A stretch of 7,264 nucleotides of DNA, taken from NCBI GenBank assembly GCA_900550765.1, contig URTC01000078.1:1-7264 (forward strand), in the 5' to 3' direction. Shown piece after piece: positions 1-4,889 of this stretch. Below the pieces are notes generated by a model, which saw only the letters and a program-made list of their open reading frames with translations, was not told where the DNA came from and made no database searches. Position 1 is the stretch's first letter; every line of letters starts with the position of its first letter. A program made the translations under genes and the position numbers. This stretch comes from an uncultured Clostridia bacterium. GTDB lineage: Bacteria; Bacillota; Clostridia; Christensenellales; QALW01.

Positions 1-1341
1 ATCGGGGTGGAACTGTCCATGACGCCTATCGGTGAAAATGTAGGTTCTACTATTACCAAATCAAAAAAGATATGGCTGGTTGCCTTTATCAGCTTTATTA
101 TCGGTATTATTGTTACGATTTCCGAGCCTGATTTGCAGGTTCTTGCCGAGCAGGTGCCCACAGTGCCCAATATGGTGTTGATCCTTTCTGTGGCAGTGGG
201 GGTAGGGATTTTCCTTGTAGTGGCAATGATGCGTTCGATTTTTGGTATTGCGTTGAAATATTTGCTAACTGCATTATATGCATTAGTGTTCATTCTTGCA
301 TTTTTTGCCCCGGCAGACTTTTTGGCGGTTGCTTTTGATGCCGGCGGTGTGACTACCGGCCCTATGACGGTTCCCTTTATTATGGCGTTGGGCGTGGGTG
401 TCGCTGCGATCCGTCGTGATAAGCATGCGGCAGATGACAGCTTTGGTCTTGTGGCGCTTTCCTCGATAGGACCTATTATTGCAGTGTTGATTTTAGGAAT
501 GCTCTACCGCCCTGATGTCTCTTACAGCACGTCTTCTGACATTTCGGCAGTGAATAATACGCGTGATTTAGGGCAGATATTTGCCGTGAATATGCCCAAA
601 TATATGGGTGAGGTTGCGGTTTCGTTACTGCCGATTGCCGTTTTCTTTGCTTTGTTCCAGCTTTCTGCCCGAAGCTTTTCTAAAAAAAGAGTGATTAAAA
701 TTGCGATAGGTTTTGTATATACGTATGTTGGTTTGGTATTGTTTTTAACCGGTGCCAACGTAGGGTTTATGCCCGCAGGTAATTTGATCGGCCAGCAGAT
801 TGCATCGCTGCCGTATAACTGGGTGCTGGTACCGATTGGTATGGTGATCGGCTATTTTATCGTTGCCGCCGAGCCGGCAGTCTACGTGTTAAACAAACAG
901 GTTGCCCAGCTTACGGTGGGAGAGATTTCTGAAAGAGCGATGGGAATCAGCCTTTCTGTAGGTGTTGCGATTTCTTTGGGATTGTCGATGATTCGTGTAC
1001 TTACGGGGCTTCCGATTTTATATTTTTTGCTTCCGGGATATTGTTGGGCGAGTTTGCTGACGTTTGTTACACCGAAGATTTTTACCGCTATTGCTTTTGA
1101 TTCCGGCGGTGTGGCTTCTGGTACAATGACTTCTACTTTTTTGCTTTCTTTTGCGATGGGCGCCTGCAGTGCAGTAGGGGGAAATATTACCACCGATGCT
1201 TTTGGACTGGTAGCCTTGGTTGCTATGACTCCTCTGATTACCATACAGATCCTTGGGGTGGTTTATAAGATCAAGCAGAATAAAGCGCAGAAGCTTGCTG
1301 CGGCGGAAGTTCAGTTTGACGATGAAATTATTGAGCTGTAA
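1..1341 (+). CDS. DUF1538-family multipass membrane protein, 5' end outside window
   Basis: The reading frame is already open at base 1 and has no ribosome site before the first possible start (GTG at 7). The opening residues fall inside a conserved block (GVELSMTPIGENVG), so I read this as a protein lacking roughly its first 50 residues. It is very hydrophobic, with about ten membrane segments, and contains two homologous halves. Half 1 has SEPDLQVLAEQV (bases 121-156), AFDAGGVTTGPMT (331-369) and DSFGLVAL (436-459). Half 2 has AEPAVYVLNKQV (868-903), AFDSGGVASGTMT (1096-1134) and DAFGLVAL (1195-1218). This pattern matches the DUF1538 family, membrane proteins without an established function. 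The duplicated architecture and paired FDxGG motifs suggest a transporter, which is inference. The P-II-like gene follows after 12 bases, so the two are co-transcribed and the P-II protein may gate this one. Confidence 0.85.
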   Translation: MGVELSMTPIGENVGSTITKSKKIWLVAFISFIIGIIVTISEPDLQVLAEQVPTVPNMVLILSVAVGVGIFLVVAMMRSIFGIALKYLLTALYALVFILAFFAPADFLAVAFDAGGVTTGPMTVPFIMALGVGVAAIRRDKHAADDSFGLVALSSIGPIIAVLILGMLYRPDVSYSTSSDISAVNNTRDLGQIFAVNMPKYMGEVAVSLLPIAVFFALFQLSARSFSKKRVIKIAIGFVYTYVGLVLFLTGANVGFMPAGNLIGQQIASLPYNWVLVPIGMVIGYFIVAAEPAVYVLNKQVAQLTVGEISERAMGISLSVGVAISLGLSMIRVLTGLPILYFLLPGYCWASLLTFVTPKIFTAIAFDSGGVASGTMTSTFLLSFAMGACSAVGGNITTDAFGLVALVAMTPLITIQILGVVYKIKQNKAQKLAAAEVQFDDEIIEL

Positions 1342-1353
1342 AGGAGGCTGCCT

Positions 1354-2040
1354 GTGAATAAACTGTACTTGCTTTTTACAATTACTGAGCGGGCGCGCAG
1401 TGAAGAGTTCACGGCGGTATTCAAACCGTTGGTGCCTGTGTTCTGGCAGATTAATGCCCAGGGAACCGCGAGCGGAGATATTTTGGATTATTTGGGGCTG
1501 GAAGAAAGCGAGAAAAAAATCTATATTACCGTTTGCGAGACACATGCGGCTAAAAATATTTTGAATAGCCTTGTGCAGGATCTCATGATCGACGTACCGG
1601 GAAACGGGATTGCGTTTACTGTGCCGCTGAGCAGCATCGGCGGAAGAAAGGCGCTGGAGCTTGTGACTTTGGGACAGGAGGAAATTGATAAGGAGGAGCA
1701 AACCTTGAAGGGAACGGAATATGAAATTATTCTTGCGGTTGCCAATCAGGAATATACCGAATTGGTAATGGAAGCAGCACGTAAGGCCAATGCCTCTGGC
1801 GGAACGGTAATTCATGCGAAAGGGACACAAACCAAGGAGGCCGAGAAATTTTTAGGAATGACGCTTGCAGAAGAAAAGGGAATTGTGTTGATTTTGACTA
1901 AAACAGAGGAAAAGAATGAAATTATGCAGGCAATTATCCATGAGGCCGGTATGGATTCTAAAGCACAGTCTTTGGTTTTTTCCCTTCCTGTAACTAAAGT
2001 TGTTGGTCTTAGGGAAGCAGTACAAATTGAAGAGGTGTAG
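1354..2040 (+). CDS. Tandem-domain P-II-like (GlnB-fold) signalling protein
   Basis: A 228-residue soluble protein, about twice the usual length of a P-II protein (near 112). It starts at GTG 1354 behind the strong site AAGGAGG (1341-1347), which overlaps the stop of the membrane gene. Two weakly similar halves are visible. In half 1 (about residues 3-98) a GTASGDILDYLGL segment is followed by the strand KIYITVC and by IAFTVPLSSIGG. In half 2 (about 122-219) GTQTKEAEKFLGM is followed by GIVLILT and by LVFSLPVTKVVGL. This strand-helix-strand order and the glycine-rich ends fit the ferredoxin-like P-II fold. The canonical T-loop with its modified tyrosine is not apparent, so uridylylation is not expected. 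Classical P-II proteins bind ATP/ADP and 2-oxoglutarate and control ammonium transport. Here the partner is probably the adjacent DUF1538 protein; that role is inferred from linkage only. Confidence 0.8.
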   Translation: MNKLYLLFTITERARSEEFTAVFKPLVPVFWQINAQGTASGDILDYLGLEESEKKIYITVCETHAAKNILNSLVQDLMIDVPGNGIAFTVPLSSIGGRKALELVTLGQEEIDKEEQTLKGTEYEIILAVANQEYTELVMEAARKANASGGTVIHAKGTQTKEAEKFLGMTLAEEKGIVLILTKTEEKNEIMQAIIHEAGMDSKAQSLVFSLPVTKVVGLREAVQIEEV

Positions 2041-2054
2041 AAAACCCGCAAACG

Positions 2055-2093
2055 CAGCAGGCTTCCCTCTTTCAGGGAAGCCTGCTGTTTTTT
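2055..2093 (+). terminator. Intrinsic terminator of the DUF1538/P-II operon
   Basis: A perfect 14-bp stem, CAGCAGGCTTCCCT (2055-2068) with AGGGAAGCCTGCTG (2074-2087), closes a 5-nt CTTTC loop and is followed by six T. It lies 15 bases after the P-II stop. It could also stop transcripts of the convergent XRE gene, but a T-run is lacking on that strand. Confidence 0.95.
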
Positions 2094-2124
2094 ATACTAA
2101 AAAGATATTGGGAAATATTGCGGT

Positions 2125-2388
2125 TTAAAACGTATCCCAGATTTCGGCCCCTTTAAAAAAGGAATCAACGGAGACACCTAAAATTTTTGCGATTACGTAT
2201 AACTCCTTATCAGAAGCCAGACGAATTTGCCCCTCCAGCTTAGAATAGCTTGTTGGGTTGATATCCAGTCCCATTGCCTGCATGCGGCTGATCAGATCTT
2301 TTTGCTTGATGCCCATGCTTTTACGAAGGGCTTCAATATTTTTTCCTACAATGTTGCAGTTTCCGTAATCTTTTTTACGCAGTTTCAT
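2125..2388 (-). CDS. Small XRE/Cro-family helix-turn-helix repressor
   Basis: An 87-residue cytosolic DNA-binding protein that is almost entirely one XRE/Cro helix-turn-helix domain. The region from NIVGKNIEALRKSMG (residues 12-26) through IKQKDLISRMQAMG to NPTSYSKLEGQ (44-54) gives the first helices and the recognition helix. DKELYVIAKILGVSVDSFF (60-78) is the typical closing segment of the domain. There is no ligand, protease or dimerisation domain beyond it. ATG at 2388 is preceded on its strand by a GGGG ribosome site. The gene is divergent from the C39 peptidase gene, and three copies of a palindrome lie in the gap. Inference: it represses the peptidase gene and itself by binding these sites. 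The inducing signal is unknown. Its terminal residues run into the space after the terminator of the convergent operon. Confidence 0.88.
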   Translation of the reverse strand: MKLRKKDYGNCNIVGKNIEALRKSMGIKQKDLISRMQAMGLDINPTSYSKLEGQIRLASDKELYVIAKILGVSVDSFFKGAEIWDTF

Positions 2389-2404
2389 ATGAAAACCCCA
2401 AATA

Positions 2405-2421
2405 AATTCTATAACAGAATT
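2405..2421. promoter_or_regulatory. Operator copy O1 (palindrome AATTCTATAACAGAATT)
   Basis: First of three near-identical 17-bp imperfect palindromes, AATTC(N7)GAATT, between the divergent genes. It lies 16 bp upstream of the XRE start codon and would cover the likely transcription start of that gene. On the minus strand a TATAAT hexamer is read from 2424 to 2419, with only a weak -35 (TTTTGT at 2446-2441). Binding here would give autorepression (inference). Confidence 0.75.
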
Positions 2422-2437
2422 ATAATTTATAAATATC

Positions 2438-2466
2438 TTGACAAAATTCTGTAACGGAATTATAAT
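2438..2466 (+). promoter_or_regulatory. Consensus sigma-A promoter of the C39 peptidase gene
   Basis: TTGACA (2438-2443), a spacer of exactly 17 bp, and TATAAT (2461-2466): both hexamers match the consensus perfectly. Transcription would start near 2473, leaving a leader of about 70 nt. The spacer is almost filled by operator copy O2, so an unregulated promoter of maximal strength appears to be held off by a repressor. Confidence 0.9.
2445..2461. promoter_or_regulatory. Operator copy O2 (palindrome AATTCTGTAACGGAATT)
   Basis: Second copy of the palindrome, lying between the -35 and -10 hexamers of the peptidase promoter and touching the first T of TATAAT. Its centre is 40 bp from that of O1. 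Protein bound here would exclude RNA polymerase. It also overlaps the weak -35 region of the divergent XRE promoter. Confidence 0.85.
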
Positions 2467-2472
2467 AAAAAT

Positions 2473-2489
2473 AATTCTACTACGGAATT
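2473..2489. promoter_or_regulatory. Operator copy O3 (palindrome AATTCTACTACGGAATT)
   Basis: Third copy, with the same AATTCT and CGGAATT arms and a slightly different centre. It starts at the predicted transcription start of the peptidase gene, 28 bp centre to centre from O2. Three sites with unequal spacing suggest graded or cooperative repression, as in phage-type switches (inference). Confidence 0.75.
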
Positions 2490-2530
2490 ATCTTTTATTA
2501 TGTCCTGATATTTTTGCAAAATTTGTCTTT

Positions 2531-2536
2531 AGGAGG
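2531..2536 (+). promoter_or_regulatory. Ribosome binding site that fixes the C39 start
   Basis: AGGAGG lies six bases before ATG 2543. The frame is open upstream as far as 2438, but that would place coding sequence over the promoter and operators, so ATG 2543 is chosen. Confidence 0.9.
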
Positions 2537-2542
2537 CTGAAA

Positions 2543-3358
2543 ATGCGAAAAAAAAGAGTACGGCATTATAAAAATACATATTCAAGCTTTTATATCAGCT
2601 TAGCACTTGTGCTTGTGCTGGTATTGCTTATTCTTAGTGTTACCGCTGTGATCCTATTTTTGCCAAAGGAGAATAGCACGGGGATTCCGGGATCCATTCC
2701 TGTGCTTTCGGAAATCGAAGAAGGCGAAGCCCCCACAGACGCGGCTATTTATCCGGCAAGTTTATTGGAACTGCTGGAACGCAATCCGGAAACGGAAGAG
2801 TTTGTTTTAGCTTATCCGACAGATCATAAAAAGAAATGGGAGGTCGATCTCAGCGAATATAAAAACAGTAAAACCGTCCCTCTTTTTTTACAGTGGGACA
2901 AGCGCTGGGGATATATAGAGTATGGCAGTGATATGGCGGGGCTTACCGGCTGCGGCCCGGTATGTCTTTCCATGGTTGCCTATTATTACATCAGAAGTAA
3001 TGACGTAGCACCGGATAAAATGATTGAATTTGCAAAAAACAACGGATATTGTGTAAAGGGAAAAGGCTCTGCCTGGACGCTGATCAGTGAAGGTGCAAAA
3101 AAATTGGGTCTGGGTGTGGAAGAACTGCCATTGGATTCAAGTACGATTTTCAATCTTTTAGATAAAGGGATTCCAATCGTTTGCGTCATGGGCCCAGGTG
3201 TTTTTACATCTACCGGTCATTTTATTGTGCTGACAGGAACAAAAAACGGAAAAATTACTTTGAATGATCCTAACAGCCGGAAAAATTCTGAAAAAGAATG
3301 GTCTTTATATGAGTTTAAGGATCAAATCAAAAATCTTTGGGCGATCAGAGCCTGCTGA
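2543..3358 (+). CDS. Membrane-anchored C39-like (papain-fold) cysteine peptidase
   Basis: A 271-residue protein. The basic N-terminus (MRKKRVRHYK) and a hydrophobic helix at about residues 16-40 form a signal anchor, so the rest should face outside. A variable linker (41-110) leads to a C39-like domain (about 111-271). Likely catalytic positions are Gln117 in FLQWDKRWG (oxyanion), Cys137 in TGCGPVCLSM, His226 in TGHFIVL and Asp242 in NDP. All are present, so the enzyme is probably active. The arrangement fits the stand-alone Peptidase_C39_2 type rather than bacteriocin exporters, since no ABC domain or bacteriocin gene is nearby. The substrate is unknown; cell-wall-linked or secreted peptides are a guess. 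The gene is monocistronic, between a consensus promoter covered by operators and a terminator, and is probably controlled by the divergent XRE protein. Confidence 0.87.
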   Translation: MRKKRVRHYKNTYSSFYISLALVLVLVLLILSVTAVILFLPKENSTGIPGSIPVLSEIEEGEAPTDAAIYPASLLELLERNPETEEFVLAYPTDHKKKWEVDLSEYKNSKTVPLFLQWDKRWGYIEYGSDMAGLTGCGPVCLSMVAYYYIRSNDVAPDKMIEFAKNNGYCVKGKGSAWTLISEGAKKLGLGVEELPLDSSTIFNLLDKGIPIVCVMGPGVFTSTGHFIVLTGTKNGKITLNDPNSRKNSEKEWSLYEFKDQIKNLWAIRAC

Positions 3359-3371
3359 AAACAGCGTGATC

Positions 3372-3414
3372 AGATCCGTAGTCTGCCGGAAACGGTTGGC
3401 TGCGGATCTTTTTT
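3372..3414 (+). terminator. Terminator of the C39 peptidase gene
   Basis: AGATCCGTAG (3372-3381) pairs with CTGCGGATCT (3400-3409) with one G-T wobble. The inside can form a small CCG-GAAA-CGG hairpin, and a run of six T ends at 3414. It begins 14 bases after the peptidase stop codon. Confidence 0.85.
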
Positions 3415-3952
3415 GTGTCTTTAAACACGAAAATAAGTCCTCGATTCTATCGAGGAAAGAAAAAAGAGCGGAGCCACAAAAAATAGGGTGAGCTTGATGT
3501 GAGCCGAAGGACTTAAAACAGAAGGATTCATGTATCATAGTAGTGGTTTAGAAAACGCATTACGAAAATACGGAAGGGTATTCAAAGGAAAGAAAATCAT
3601 GAGATAAAAAGTTTCGCCACAGCAAGGATAGGTGATATAGTACTTGTTTTAAAGGTCAAGAGAAATATATGGGAAACGGAGAAAAGATATCGAAAAACTA
3701 TTTAGAAAACTATAGGATCAAAAAGAAGTAGGCAAATCAGCATAAAAGAATCTACCGTCCCGTTTACGGGTAACAAGAGAAGGTAGGCAAAAAAACACAA
3801 TCACACGTGAGCGGTTTTTCGACAATATAATACGGTGCGAAACTTTCAGTAGCCCTTTTTAGGAGGAAAGCCAGCAAAGGGTGGAGCAAACCGCCAGTTG
3901 ACCCGATAGCTTTGATTACAGTAGGATAAAAGAACTCTCGGAGAGGAAGAAT
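3415..3952 (+). ncRNA. Candidate large structured RNA or long leader, family unknown
   Basis: This stretch of about 540 bases shows no convincing gene on either strand; reading frames reaching into it from the peptidase end have no ribosome site or recognisable domain. The plus strand is strikingly purine-rich. Visible helices: TAAGTCCT (3434-3441) with AGGACTTA (3508-3515); CCTCGA/TCGAGG hairpin (3439-3455); AAAGTTTCGC (3608-3617) with GCGAAACTTT (3837-3846); AGCAAG with CTTGTT around 3622-3648; CTACC (3752-3756) with GGTAG (3782-3786) enclosing CCCG-TTTA-CGGG; GCGGTTT (3811-3817) with AAACCGC (3888-3894); CCCTTT (3853-3858) with AAAGGG (3876-3881). Some exclude each other, which implies alternatives or pseudoknots. 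The ends are approximate. I see no strong promoter at the 5' end and no terminator at the 3' end, so it could also be a leader of the response regulator gene. I cannot assign it to a known RNA family. Confidence 0.45.
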
Positions 3953-3992
3953 TTAACAGTGATTTAACTTTGTTATGACGATATATTTAACG
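3953..3992 (+). promoter_or_regulatory. Pho-box-like array upstream of the response regulator
   Basis: Four hexamers in direct repeat: TTAACA (3953-3958), TTAACT (3964-3969), a weak ATGACG (3975-3980) and TTAACG (3987-3992). The steps are 11, 11 and 12 bp. This resembles the 11-bp direct repeats bound by PhoP of Bacillus and PhoB of enterobacteria. The last repeat ends nine bases before a TATAAT, the position expected for an activator that replaces a -35 element. Autoregulation is inferred. Confidence 0.7.
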
Positions 3993-4001
3993 CAGCGGCA
4001 A

Positions 4002-4007
4002 TATAAT
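4002..4007 (+). promoter_or_regulatory. -10 element of the response regulator promoter
   Basis: A perfect TATAAT with no recognisable -35 at 16-18 bp upstream, which fits an activator-dependent promoter. Start of transcription near 4013 would leave a leader of only about 16 nt, just enough for the ribosome site. Confidence 0.6.
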
Positions 4008-4016
4008 ACTAAAAAA

Positions 4017-4023
4017 GAGGTGG
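4017..4023 (+). promoter_or_regulatory. Ribosome binding site that fixes the regulator start
   Basis: GAGGTGG lies five bases before GTG 4029. An in-frame ATG at 3975 exists, but it lies within the Pho-box array, upstream of the -10, and has no ribosome site. Confidence 0.8.
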
Positions 4024-4028
4024 AAAAA

Positions 4029-4706
4029 GTGATTTATCTTTTAGAAGATGACCCCGGTATCCGTGAGCTTGTAGGATACACCTTAAAAAGCGCTGGATTT
4101 GACGCCGAAGCCTTTGCTTTGCCAAGTGAATTTTGGGATAGAATGAAAACACAGTATCCAGATCTGATTTTACTGGATATCATGCTACCAGAAGAGGATG
4201 GGATACAGATTTTGAAAAAACTGCGCAGCGAGACGCCTACCAGAAAAATCCCCGTGATGATGATGACGGCCCGCGGTACGGAATATGATAAAGTAATCGG
4301 GCTTGAAAACGGTGCCGATGATTATTTGCCCAAGCCATTTGGCATGATGGAGATGATTGCGCGCGTAAAGGCGCTGCTTAGAAGAAGCACGCCGGAGGAT
4401 GCGCCGGATTACAGCTTTGAAGGGCTGAAGGTCTATCCTGCCCAGCATTTGGTTTTAAGCGGCGGCCAGGCAGTTCCGCTGACTTTAAAAGAATATGATC
4501 TGCTGTGTTTTTTAATAAAGAATAAAAATATCGTTTTAACGCGCGAACAGATATTGGATCATGTATGGGGCATGGCGTCGTATAGTGAAAACCGTACCGT
4601 TGATGTTCATATCCGAAGCTTGCGAAATAAGCTGGGAGCTTCCGGGGCATATATTGAAACCGTGCGGGGAGTAGGGTATAAATTTAATACTGTAATAAAA
4701 AAATAG
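4029..4706 (+). CDS. phoB: OmpR/PhoB-family response regulator of the Pho regulon
   Basis: A 225-residue cytosolic transcription factor when started at GTG 4029; this start gives MIYLLEDDPGIREL, the usual beginning of a receiver domain. Receiver (about 1-118): acidic cluster Glu6-Asp7-Asp8, phospho-acceptor Asp50 in LILLDIMLPEEDG, Thr80 in MMTARG, Lys102 in DDYLPKPF. All key residues are intact. Winged-helix DNA-binding domain (about 126-225): PLTLKEYDLLCFL, then RTVDVHIRSLRNKLG with the recognition helix, and the wing TVRGVGYKF. Its position just before pstSCA and the Pho-box-like arrays in front of both itself and pstS point to the phosphate-starvation regulator (PhoB, or PhoP in Bacillus naming). 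A partner kinase of PhoR type is not next to it. Another member of the OmpR class cannot be excluded from sequence alone. Confidence 0.88.
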   Translation: MIYLLEDDPGIRELVGYTLKSAGFDAEAFALPSEFWDRMKTQYPDLILLDIMLPEEDGIQILKKLRSETPTRKIPVMMMTARGTEYDKVIGLENGADDYLPKPFGMMEMIARVKALLRRSTPEDAPDYSFEGLKVYPAQHLVLSGGQAVPLTLKEYDLLCFLIKNKNIVLTREQILDHVWGMASYSENRTVDVHIRSLRNKLGASGAYIETVRGVGYKFNTVIKK

Positions 4707-4720
4707 GAAGATCGGTAGAG

Positions 4721-4748
4721 GAGCAGCCGTATGCGGCCGCTCTTTTTT
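4721..4748 (+). terminator. Terminator between the response regulator and pstS
   Basis: GAGCAGCCG (4721-4729) and CGGCCGCTC (4734-4742) form a 9-bp stem with one A-C mismatch and a TATG loop, followed by six T. It separates the regulator from the transporter operon, so pstS needs its own promoter. Confidence 0.88.
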
Positions 4749-4779
4749 ATGTAATTAAAAAATGAACATCGGATATCTT

Positions 4780-4817
4780 TTTACATTGATTTTACATTTT
4801 ATAACCTTTTTTTAACC
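4780..4817 (+). promoter_or_regulatory. Pho-box array in front of pstS
   Basis: Four direct repeats, TTTACA (4780-4785), TTTACA (4791-4796), ATAACC (4801-4806) and TTAACC (4812-4817), stepped by 11, 10 and 11 bp. The surroundings are T-rich. The arrangement matches PhoP/PhoB binding arrays upstream of pst operons. A poor -10 candidate, TATGTG (4826-4831), lies eight bases downstream, and no normal -35 is seen, consistent with activation under low phosphate (inference). Confidence 0.8.
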
Positions 4818-4889
4818 AAACTAAGTATGTGAATTTTATTTTTCCGCTCCATAATGAAAGCGTAGAAAAAAAGAAGGAGAAAAAATGTT

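Noticed and set aside
1018..1830. A 270-codon open frame on the minus strand
   Set aside because: It runs antisense across the end of the DUF1538 gene and the P-II gene, both of which have clear family motifs and ribosome sites. Its translation is basic, low in structure and matches nothing recognisable.
2438..2542. Upstream extension of the C39 peptidase to a TTG at 2438
   Set aside because: This start coincides with the -35 hexamer of the promoter and covers the operators. ATG 2543 has a perfect AGGAGG and begins a normal signal anchor.
3264..3538. Short open frames on both strands over the end of the C39 gene and its terminator
   Set aside because: They overlap the peptidase coding end and the hairpin, lack ribosome sites and show no domain signature.
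3826..3831. TATAAT within the gene-free stretch
   Set aside because: No -35 at a usable distance and no extended -10 TG. It lies within a region better explained as the loop between paired segments.
3876..3895. T-box-like AAAGGGTGG...ACCGC sequence
   Set aside because: The match has an insertion between the two parts. There is no specifier stem I can recognise, no terminator just after, and no aminoacyl-tRNA synthetase or amino-acid gene downstream.
3861..3895. Resemblance to RNase P RNA (GAGGAAAG and GCAAACCGCC)
   Set aside because: The two short strings occur in rnpB, but they are too close together here, and the remaining conserved core segments and the closing P4-type pairing are not found.
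3975..4028. Longer response regulator starting at ATG 3975
   Set aside because: It would put the start inside the Pho-box array and upstream of the -10, with no ribosome site. It also adds 18 residues before the usual receiver start.
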